Below, piece by piece: positions 55,615 to 64,000 of a stretch of 64,000 bases of DNA. A program made the translations under genes and the position numbers. The stretch spans positions 31,411,652 to 31,475,651 of the forward strand of contig NC_091219.1 in assembly GCF_040958095.1 (NCBI RefSeq). Direction: 5' to 3'. Origin of the DNA: Procambarus clarkii. Lineage: Eukaryota; Arthropoda; Malacostraca; Decapoda; Cambaridae. Under the pieces are notes generated by a model. It did no database searches. It was given only the letters and a program-made list of their open reading frames with translations, and was not told the origin of the DNA. Each line of letters opens with the position of its first letter. Within the stretch, counting starts at the first letter, position 1.

Positions 55615-55985
55615 CCTTTAGGAGAAGGGTTTAGTTACGAGGACAGATTAAGGCAACTGAATCTCACATCCCCCGAGAGAAGAAATATAGGGGGGGAATA
55701 TGATCGCAACATACAAGATACTGGGGGAGAGAATAGACAAGTGGACAAGGATGGAATCTTTAATTTGAGAGAAAGTAGGGCAAGAGGACATAAGTGGAAG
55801 CAAAGAAATATAAATAAGTTGAAGAAATAAGGAAAATACTCGTACCCTGTACGGGTGGTGAACAAATGGGGAAATGAAGTGAATAAGAATGAAAGAATAA
55901 GCTGTAGAAGCCACCTCCATCCACAGCTTTAGGGTCAGATTCGACAAAGAATTCGAACATCAGAACAGCTGAATTGTTACTCAAC
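55615..55985 (+). pseudogene. LINE RT C-terminal fragment
   Basis: Frames give SYEDRLRQLNLTSPERR, then VEATSIHSFRVRFDKEFEHQ (with frame changes), the typical end of RTs in this group. It parallels 46640-46960. Confidence 0.65.
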
Positions 55986-56199
55986 AAGGAACAACAGGAA
56001 CAAGAAGGCTAGTTAGGAGTGCATAAAGAGCACTCCCCATAGTCACTGTTAGTTAGTCACAGTTAGCAAAGCACTGTTAGGGGGAAGACAGGAGGGACGT
56101 AGCACGAGGGTTACATTCTGACCTGAAGTGTAGTTACCGTGCTCTGAAACCTGTTTTATTGCCCTGTCATTCCACCTATAAGATACAGTGGGGGATGCT

Positions 56200-56645
56200 T
56201 TACCAGTGTACTCGCATTGTACACCTGTACACCTGCGAGTACACTGGTGTACTCGCATTGTACACACGTACACCCGCGAGTACACTGGTGTACTCGCATT
56301 GTACACACGTACACCTGCTTAAAGCAGTACGTACACCTGAGTAAAGCAATACGTACACCTGCGTAAAGCAGTACGTACACCTGCGTAAAGCAGTACGTAC
56401 ACCTGCGTAAAGCAGTACGTACACCTGCGTAAAGCAGTACGTACACCTGAGTAAAGCAGTACGTACACCTGAGTAAAGCAATACGTACACCTGCGTAAAG
56501 CAGTACGTACACCTGCGTAAAGCAATACGTACACCTGCGTAAAGCAGTACGTACACCTGCGTAAAGCAATACGTACACCTGAGTAAAGCAATACGTACAC
56601 CTGAGTAAAGCAATACGTACACCTGCGTAAAGCAGTACGTGTCTG
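56200..56645. repeat. 22-bp minisatellite plus palindromic 46-bp repeat
   Basis: From about 56312 to 56640 a 22-bp unit (gtacgtacacctg(c/a)gtaaa plus gca) is repeated about 15 times. Before it (56205-56312) a gtgtactcgcattgtacac / cctgcgagtacactg palindrome repeats. Minus-strand frames YCFTQVYVLLYAGVRTALRR are artefacts of the period. Confidence 0.9.
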
Positions 56646-57670
56646 CTTTGGAAATAAATGTTTTCAAAATTCAACCAAAAATGTACCGAGGAAACGTTCC
56701 ATGAATTAATATTGGCCTGAATTAAGGCTAGTCTAAATGTTAGGCTTTAATGTTGAGTCAAAATACAGGATATAAACCAACACTTATTTATTGATGTATT
56801 TTATGGAAAGATTTGAAGTACAGCAGGTCTTTCGCAGACTTTTGAGTGAAGTATCAAACGGTCTGAGTCAAGACTTACCTCTCATCTTCGGTCTTAGTCG
56901 TTGAGATATAAGTCTTGTCCAAACCATATACTCAGACCTTGGTAATTCACTCAGGAGAGCGCAAAGGACTTGGTGGAATTCAAAACTTGACGTAAAATAC
57001 ATAAATACATCCAACTTCAAGTGTTTTTGGAGAATGGTTTTTGGAATGAATGGTTTATGGCTCTAGAGGTTAACAGTCAGCAGATTCTATAGGTCTATCC
57101 CGGATCACCTTTGGTACATGCCCACAACACCTATAAATACCCCTCATAACACCTGCACGTGCCCATATAACACTTCAACATGTCGAGGAATTAGTAAGGA
57201 ATAGGCAAGTTTTCTGTATAAATCTCACATCTGTATTTAACTTCGCAATGTTTATCTTTGAAAACGGGAAACTAAAGAGAAACTTCACAGAAAACTGAAG
57301 AGAAACTTCACGGGAAACTAGAGAGAAACTTTAAACCGTGTAAAATGCTACAAACAAAATTATTGAAAATAGTTCGTAACTCTTAGATAAAAAGGTAAAT
57401 TGGGTGAAATTTGATCACAAGTGTCTAAATAGGTAAATAGGTTCCTGAACACACCTTAGGGAGCCGAGCAAGAAGGTGGAAATCACTGGAGCAGTTTTTA
57501 AATGATGAAGCGATCTGCGCGGACCTTCTAGACCTAAACCACAGCCTCCGACTTGATCTCTCTCCTCTGCCTCCAGTAGCATCTCTCTCTCCTCTACGGG
57601 CTATTCATGCCCGTGCCACCTCTTGGGGCGGCTTAATCTTCACCAATCAATCAATCTCTCTCCTCTACTA
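56646..57670. other. Non-coding stretch
   Basis: No gene is recognised. A short triplicated phrase (agagaaacttcac) lies near 57277-57330. Confidence 0.45.
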
Positions 57671-57674
57671 GCTG

Positions 57675-57798
<124 letters not shown>

Positions 57799-58189
57799 CA
57801 CACCTGTCAGGATGCTCCTCCTCCCTATCTCCCCCCATTCCATCCCAGCTTCCATCAACTCCCCCACTCTATCCCATCCCCATCCCATGCTCCTCCCTGT
57901 ATCCTACCTGGCATTTCTCTCTCACCCCAACACAACTTCCCTCCCTCCCTTCCCCCTCCCTCCTGCTGCTACAGCCTCCCCAATACCCTCTGCCCTCGCC
58001 GTCTGCGATTTACCCCCCCTCCCCCCCCCTCCCCCACCTCCTCAACACTGCCCTTGCTGTCTGCTATCACCCCTCTCCCCCACCTCCGCCTCGACCCCCA
58101 CCCACCTGCCCCGTCATTCTACAGTCACGCTTGGCTGACCCCACCTTCGGTAATTTACATTTGTACCTGCATTACTGCTCCATCCATGC

Positions 58190-58262
58190 CACCTGGTGTG
58201 GGTATGGTATCTGGTGTGGGTATGGTACCTGGTGTGGGTATGCCACCTGGTGTGGGTATATG
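58190..58262. repeat. 18-bp repeat, four copies
   Basis: ctggtgtgggtatg followed by gtat, gtac or ccac repeats four times. Confidence 0.8.
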
Positions 58263-58271
58263 CCCACTGGT

Positions 58272-58880
58272 GTTAGAACACACCTAGTTGTGTTTGCGGG
58301 GGTTGAGCTTCGGCTCTTTGGTCCCGCCTCTCAACCATCAATCAACTGGTGTACAGGTTCCTGAGCCTACTGGGCTCTCTCATAGCTACATTTGAAGCCG
58401 TGTATGGAGTCTTTCTAAGAATTCCATCTGAGTACTGAGTTTCCACCTGTGTCCCCTTGTTCGTGTTCCACTCACGCCAAATAGTTTGTTTTTATCCACC
58501 AATTCTTTGAGAATCAGGTTGGTTGTAATCATGTCTCCCCTGACTCTTCTATCTTCCAGTGTTGTGAGGTTTAGTTCCAGTAGTTTTTCCTCGTAGCTCA
58601 TACCTCTCAGCTCGGGGACAAGTCTGGTGGCATACCCTTTAACTCCGACGTGTATTTGACTAGATGTGGGCTCCACGCTAGTGTTGCATACTCCAGGATT
58701 GGTCTGACATGTGTTATACAAGGTTCTGAATGCTTCCTTGCACAGGTTTCTAAAAGCAGTTCTTTAGTAGCCAGCCTCGCATACGCCGCTGATTATATCC
58801 AGTTGATGTGGGATTCGGGGAGGTTGGTTCGGTGTTATATCAACCACCAGATCTCTCTCTCTACCTAATTCTTGAAGGAT
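58272..58880 (-). pseudogene. LINE family B, RT C-terminus and 3' end
   Basis: The plus strand begins with the 3' end (acacctagttgtgtttgcgg). The minus strand then reads YATRLVPELRGMSYEEKLLE, LNLTTLEDRRVRGDMITT and GTRTRGHRWKLSTQMEF, as at 61480-61923. It is 5'-truncated and broken by frame changes. Confidence 0.8.
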
Positions 58881-59014
58881 TTCATCTCCTAATTGGTAAT
58901 TTGAGTACGCTCACCTGTAGTGATTGTACTCTGTATTGTGGTTATAATCCCCTGTTGTGAATATAACCCCCCTGTTGTGAGTATACCACCTGCTGGGGTA
59001 TAACCCCCTTATAC

Positions 59015-59345
59015 CTGGATGGGGGTTCTGGGAGTTCTTCTGCTCCCCAAGCCCGGCCCGAGGCCAGGCTTGACTTGTGAGAGCTTGGTTCAACAGGCTG
59101 TTGCTTGGAGCGGCCCGCAGGCCCACACATATCCACCGCAGTGTGAATATGTGGACCCGGCACCACAGACCCGGCACCACAGACCCGGCACCACAGACCC
59201 GGCACCACAGACCCGGCACAACAGACCCGGCACCACAGACCCGGCACCACAGACCCGGCACCACAGACCCGGCACCACAGACCCGGCACCACAGACCCGG
59301 CACCACAGACCCGGCACCACAGACCCGGCACTTCTTGAAGAAAAC
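59015..59345 (-). pseudogene. LINE family A sister, ORF2 C-terminus with minisatellite
   Basis: The minus strand carries CGPAGRSKQQPVEPSS and a frame-shifted version of the same end seen at 37755-37935. A 14-bp array at 59154-59331 sits exactly where the intact family has the VPDQP codons, and flanking LINE sequence (FLQEVP) resumes on its other side. Confidence 0.6.
59154..59331. repeat. 14-bp minisatellite, about 13 copies
   Basis: The unit gacccggcaccaca is repeated with a single substituted copy. It appears to have grown from the LINE's own sequence. Confidence 0.95.
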
Positions 59346-59506
59346 TATCTAGTTCATCTTGAAAACGTTTGTTCCGGCAATTTTTTCTTTGCCGGATTCC
59401 CCGCATTGTTAACGTTCCTCTTAGGGTATATAGCATATAGTATTGTTAGGTGGCGCTAACAGCCTAGTACACTAGTTTACGATTACCAGGGATCACCGCT
59501 CTGAGG

Positions 59507-60707
59507 AATGACAGTGGTATGACCTGGAATAATGAAGATGGTGACAGTGGTATGACCTGGAATGGTGAAGATGGTGACAGTGGTATGACTTGGAATGGTG
59601 AAGATGGTGACAGTGGTATGACCTGGAATGGTGAAGATGGTGACAGTGGTATGACCTGGAATAATGAAGATGGTGACAGTGGTATGACCTGGAATAATGA
59701 AGATGGTGACAGTGGTATGACCTGGAATGGTGAAGATGGTGACAGTGGTATGACCTGGAATAATGAAGATGGTGACAGTGGTATGACCTGGAATAATGAA
59801 GATGGTGACAGTGGTATGACCTGGAATAATGAAGATGGTGACAGTGGTATGACCTGGAATGGTGAAGATGGTGACAGTGGTATGACCTGGAATGGTGAAG
59901 ATGGTGACAGTGGTATGACCTGGAATAATGAAGATGGTGACAGTGGTATGACCTGGAATAATGAAGATGGTGACAGTGGTATGACCTGGAATGGTGAAGA
60001 TGGTGACAGTGGTATGACCTGGAATGGTGAAGATGGTGACAGTGGTATGACCTGGAATGGTGAAGATGGTGACAGTGGTATGACCTGGAATAATGAAGAT
60101 GGTGACAGTGGTATGACCTGGAATAATGAAGATGGTGACAGTGGTATGACCTGGAATAATGAAGATGGTGACAGTGGTATGACCTGGAATGGTGAAGATG
60201 GTGACAGTGGTATGACCTGGAATGGTGAAGATGGTGACAGTGGTATGACCCAGAATGGTGAAGATGGTGACAGTGGTATGACCTGGAATAATGAAGATGG
60301 TGACAGTGGTATGACCTGGAATGGTGAAGATGGTGACAGTGGTATGACTTGGAATGGTGAAGATGGTGACAGTGGTATGACCTGGAATGGTGAAGATGGT
60401 GACAGTGGTATGACCTGGAATAATGAAGATGGTGACAGTGGTATGACCTGGAATAATGAAGATGGTGACAGTGGTATGACCTGGAATGGTGAAGATGGTG
60501 ACAGTGGTATGACCTGGAATAATGAAGATGGTGACAGTGGTATGACCTGGAATGGTGAAGATGGTGACAGTGGTATGACCTGGAATAATGAAGATGGTGA
60601 CAGTGGTATGACCTGGAATGGTGAAGATGGTGACAGTGGTATGACCTGGAATGGTGAAGATGGTGACAGTGGTATGACCTGGAATGGTGAAGATGGTGAC
60701 AGTGGTA
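59507..60707. repeat. 33-bp minisatellite, 36 copies
   Basis: The unit begins gacagtggtatgacctggaa and ends aatgaagatggt or ggtgaagatggt. A linked AA/GG pair distinguishes two unit types. A period of 33 keeps frames open on both strands for about 410 codons (MTWNNEDGDSG on plus, HTTVTIFTIPG on minus). There is no signal peptide, no flanking exon signal and no synonymous-biased variation, so I read it as a satellite. Confidence 0.95.
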
Positions 60708-60916
60708 TAATTTACCGTGGGGGTACTTCGTATCAATGGAATGGACAGGAATGAAAATTTAGTAACACTGGAATAAGTATAAATTTTTAGACGAATTTAA
60801 AAAAAAAAAATGACGCAATCCGGCATATATAACGTAACCAAAGAAACAATTAATAGTTCTCGATTATTCTCTTAGCGCGCCGCTCTAAACCATGACCTGC
60901 CTCAAGGGGGGGGGGC
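60708..60916. other. Flank of the 33-bp array
   Basis: AT-rich with an A run near 60800. No gene is seen. Confidence 0.4.
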
Positions 60917-61105
60917 TCTGACGGCTGAGTGGACAGCGCTCGGGATTCGTAGTCCTAAGGTTCAGGGTTTGATCCCCGGTGGAGTTAGGTACCTGGGAGT
61001 TAGACAGCTGCTACGGGCTGCTTCCTGGGGGGATGTGTAACAAAAAGGAAGCGTGATTGAGGACCGGGCCGCGGGGACGGTAAAGCCCCGAAATCTCCTT
61101 CATGA
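60917..61105 (+). mobile_element. SINE type 2 with LINE family A tail
   Basis: A-box-like gctgagtggacagcgctcgg and B box gggtttgatcccc (about 60966) precede a shortened body and a tail with gaggaccgggccgcggggac and taaagccccgaaatctcctt. It lacks the middle of the body present at 50597. Confidence 0.8.
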
Positions 61106-61195
61106 GGAGAGAGGTGAGTGAGGCCTCATGTCTCTCCTCCTGCCTCATGTCAGGCGGGCAAAAAAAAAAAAAAAAGTTTGTTGCTGGGAATGTGA

Positions 61196-61285
61196 ATTTT
61201 GAGTGGCCTTTGTTGTTAAGTTTCGCTACCTGGAATAAAAAGTTCCAAGTAGCACGGGCTATGGTGAGCCCGAGTGTGGCCTTTG
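61196..61285 (-). repeat. Dispersed 3'-tail-like repeat (copy 2)
   Basis: tgttgttaagtttcgctacc, ataaaaagttccaagtagca and cgggctatggtgagcccg are the complement of 52256-52335. Confidence 0.65.
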
Positions 61286-61387
61286 TGGCGTGAGGTCTAT
61301 ATGTGTGGCTTGCTCGCCTGGCGCCTCGAACGAGGGGTCTGTTTTGTCGTCCAGTGACGTTAGAGCTTCCCGGTGTGTCTGTCGGTG

Positions 61388-62422
61388 TGTACTCACCTAG
61401 TTGTACTTGCGGGGGTTGAGCTCTGGCTCTTTGGTCCCGCCTCTCAACTGTCAGTCAACTGGTGTACAGGTTCCTGAGCCTACTGGGCTCTATCATATCT
61501 ACACTTGAAACTGTGTATGGAGTCAGCCTCCACCACATTACTGCCTAATGCATTCCATTTGTCAACCACTCTGACACTAAAAAAGTTCTTTCTAACGTCC
61601 CTGTAGCTCATGTGGGCACTCAATTTCCTCTTGTGTCCCCTAGTGCGTGTGCTCCTTGTGTTAAATAACCTGTCCTTAACTACCCTGTCAATTCCTTTGA
61701 GAATCTTGTATGTGGTGATCGTGTCCCCTCTAACTCTTTTGTCTTTCAGCGACGTGAGGTTTAATTCCGGTAGTCTCTCCTCGTAGCTCATACCTCTCAG
61801 CTCGGGTACTAGTCTGGTGGCAAACCTTTGAACCTTTTCCAGTTTAGTCTTATGCTTGACTAGATATGGACTCCATGCTGGAGCTGCATACTCTAGGATT
61901 GGTCTGACATATGTGGTATACAAAGTTCTGAATGATTCCTTTTACAAGTTTCTAAAGGCCGTTCTTATGTTCGCCAACCTGGCATATGCCGCTGATGTTA
62001 TCCTCTTCACATGGGCTTCAGGAGACAGGTCTGGCGTGATATCAACCCCCAGGTCTTTCTCTCCCTCTCTGACCCTTAAGAATTTCATCTCCCAAATGAT
62101 ACCTTGTGGACTCTACCATTCCTTCAGTTTGTCCAGGTCTTCTTGAAGCCTCAAGCAGTCCTCCTGTCTTAATCCTTCTCATAATTTTGGCGTCGTCGAC
62201 AAACATTGAGAGGAATAAAGCTATACCTTCCGGGATATCATTTGCGAATATCAGAAACAGGATAGGTCCGAGTACAGAGCCCTGTGGGACCCCACTGGTG
62301 ACCACGTCAATCTGAGGTCTCACCCCTCACCGTAACTCTCTGCTTCCTATTGCTTAGGTACTCCCTTATTTACTGGAGCACCTTACCAGTCACTCTTGCC
62401 TGTTTCTCCAACTTCGAACCAG

Positions 62423-62423
<1 letters not shown>
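61388..62423 (-). pseudogene. LINE family B, RT centre to 3' end (best copy)
   Basis: On the minus strand the frame pieces run [34 protein letters not shown] and [11 protein letters not shown] (RT catalytic DD). An open frame follows at 61923-61480, from MYTTYVRPILEYAAPAWSPY through LEKVQRFATRLVPELRGMSY to FKCRYDRAQ. The remaining 90 bp is the 3' UTR with the gctcaacccccgcaag hallmark. Frame changes separate the pieces, and the 5' side is lost at a (GT)n array. This copy identifies all the shorter family B fragments in the window. Confidence 0.85.
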
Positions 62424-62515
<92 letters not shown>

Positions 62516-62531
62516 TGTGTGTGTGTGTGTG
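62424..62531. repeat. (GT)n microsatellite
   Basis: About 52 dinucleotides with one at interruption near 62508. It abuts coding sequence of LINE family B. Confidence 0.97.
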
Positions 62532-62539
62532 TTTGCGCG

Positions 62540-63275
62540 CGCATACGTGTGCATGAACATGTCTGGGTTGACTGGGTGCCACCGTACCCAGGAACACCTT
62601 AGCATCCCCTTCGACACCAGCGTAAAGATACACCACAGAAAACGCGCCGAAAATCAACAAAGTCGTCTGTTAGCTTCTCTCCCCTCCTTTTCCTTCCTCT
62701 CCCCTCCCCCCACGCTCCTCCCCCTCTCCCACATCTACAAGAATCACAAACTGCCTAAAAGGCACTTATTAAACACAATAATAATGGCCTGAAAGTTCAA
62801 TCAAAGTCAGTGATCGTTTTCGTAAATAAGTCACACCCACCGGGCTCCTCCCGCCTAGCGTCCACTAGCCAATATTCACATGGACACGGTACACCCGATG
62901 AAACGTGTTGAAATGACCGAAATACAAAGGGAAATGTTTCGCTATTCTGGTTACGGGTCGTGTTTTTTTGAGTAACACGGGGATGCTGCTCAAGACTCGG
63001 GATGAACACCGGTAACTTTCATTCAGGAGCGAACTATTGCGTTCACTTGCTTCTGTTATTAGGGTGTTACGAAATATTGTTTTAGTGATATTTACATCTC
63101 GTTGAAAAATATTATTGTATTGAAACTTTTATTTTGCGATGTTTATTTTTGTTTGTTTTGAAGATAACAGACAGTGAAATTTTCGGTGAATCTATCAATG
63201 AAATTAGTTGAGAAGAGTTGAATTTGTTTAAAGTTTTGCTGTGTGGACTCCAGGGTGACAGGTGCCTCTCACAGC
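62540..63275. other. Non-coding stretch
   Basis: No gene or clear repeat is recognised; the 62680-62730 part is pyrimidine-rich. Confidence 0.45.
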
Positions 63276-63277
63276 TG

Positions 63278-63280
<3 letters not shown>

Positions 63281-63364
<84 letters not shown>
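63281..63364. repeat. (GT)n microsatellite joined to LINE family B end
   Basis: About 42 dinucleotides running directly into attcacctagttgtgtttgc of the LINE 3' end. Confidence 0.97.
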
Positions 63365-63366
<2 letters not shown>

Positions 63367-63432
63367 TCACCTAGTTGTGTTTGCGGGGGTTGAGCTTTGC
63401 TCTTTCGGCCCCGCCTCTCAACTGTCAATCAT
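63365..63432 (-). mobile_element. LINE family B 3' end
   Basis: cacctagttgtgtttgcggg, ggttgagctttgctctttcg and ccccgcctctcaactgtcaa match the family B end. It is a short 5'-truncated copy. Confidence 0.8.
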
Positions 63433-63485
63433 ATGTTTACTAACTACATTTTTTTCCGCATCACACCACACACAACCCCCCCCCC

Positions 63486-63655
63486 CCCAGGAAGCAGCCC
63501 GTGACAGCTGACTAACTCCCAGGTACCTATTTACTGCTAGGTAACAAGGGCATTCAGGGTGAAAGAAACTTTGCCATTTGTTTCTGCCTGGTGCGGGAAT
63601 CGAACCCGCGCCACAGAATTACGAGTCCTGCGCGCTATTCACCAGGCTTTACCAG
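63486..63655 (-). mobile_element. SINE type 2
   Basis: The complement reads a tRNA-like head (B box complement gggaatcgaacccgcg at about 63594-63609), then the body seen in the complement of ggtgaaagaaactttgcc, tttactgctaggtaac and gacagctgactaactccc. The LINE tail is missing. Confidence 0.75.
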
Positions 63656-63675
63656 GCACCAGGTTACCAGGCCCC

Positions 63676-63677
<2 letters not shown>

Positions 63678-63764
<87 letters not shown>

Positions 63765-63770
63765 TGTGTG
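63678..63770. repeat. (GT)n microsatellite
   Basis: About 46 dinucleotides with one interruption near 63762. Confidence 0.97.
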
Positions 63771-63774
63771 CAGA

Positions 63775-63975
63775 TGAGTTACAGCCCTGTAACTCATCTG
63801 TGTTTCCAATCATGTCCTCTTGTTCTACTCTTCCTTAACCTGAACATTATTTTTTATATCTACATTATCAATCTCCCCCTTAGTATCTTGTACGTCGTTG
63901 TAATTTCTCCCCTATTCCTTATTCCCGTCTAGTGTAGTGAGATCTCGTGCACTCAGATTTTTCTTCATTAAAGAG
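63775..63975 (-). pseudogene. LINE RT C-terminal fragment
   Basis: The minus strand gives SRTRGHDWKHR and, before it, a decayed ITTYKILRG-type stretch. This matches TRTRGHKRKLS of family B. It is broken by frame changes. Confidence 0.55.
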
Positions 63976-64000
63976 TCCCATTTTAGCTAAAAAAAACGAG

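Noticed and set aside
56312-56640. 22-bp repeats with palindromic gtacgtac, considered as a CRISPR or binding-site array
   Set aside because: No spacers, and variation is spread as in a minisatellite.
59519-60754. 411-codon plus and 417-codon minus frames with 11-residue repeats
   Set aside because: A 33-bp tandem array keeps frames open on both strands automatically; there are no flanking gene signals.

Overview
This is an animal nuclear window that is almost entirely repetitive. The dispersed repeats (for example the LINE 3' end that reads cacctagttgt...gggggttgagctctgg, and tRNA-headed SINEs ending in a LINE tail) look to me like those of decapod crustacean genomes, most likely a freshwater crayfish such as Procambarus. 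That is recollection of repeat style, not a database result. I recognise no conserved host protein gene. The best host candidate is a five-exon, probably non-coding transcript on the minus strand at about 28.1-32.1 kb.

Layout. 0-3 kb: LINE 3' ends, a hairpin, a 5-bp degenerate telomere-type repeat and a purine-rich minisatellite. 3-17.2 kb: two tandem copies of a unit holding a pogo/Tigger-type transposase split onto opposite strands. Unit 1 is interrupted by a nearly intact 5.0-kb LINE (4366-9376). Unit 2 is interrupted by a 5.8-kb element with the terminal architecture of a DIRS-type tyrosine-recombinase retrotransposon (11035-16865). Each unit preserves the other's empty site. 17.3-27 kb: two 5'-truncated copies of a LINE with an RNase H domain, one split by an internally deleted piggyBac element at a TTAA site, then a foldback repeat. 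27-32 kb: AT-rich, repeat-poor sequence with the candidate transcript. 32-35 kb: diverged satellite-like units, LINE ends and a tRNA-derived SINE. 35.5-39.5 kb: a large inverted duplication, abutting a Ty3/gypsy fossil (39.5-41.1 kb). 41-64 kb: LINE fragments, SINEs, long dinucleotide arrays and many minisatellites with periods from 14 to 33 bp.

How the parts relate. The window holds the LINE (4366-9376) and several SINEs that carry its 3' tail, so an autonomous element and its likely passengers are seen together. A second SINE shares its tail with a different LINE family. Nearly all long open frames outside the LINE, piggyBac and Tigger pieces are by-products of tandem repeats or of a base-skewed region and were left out.
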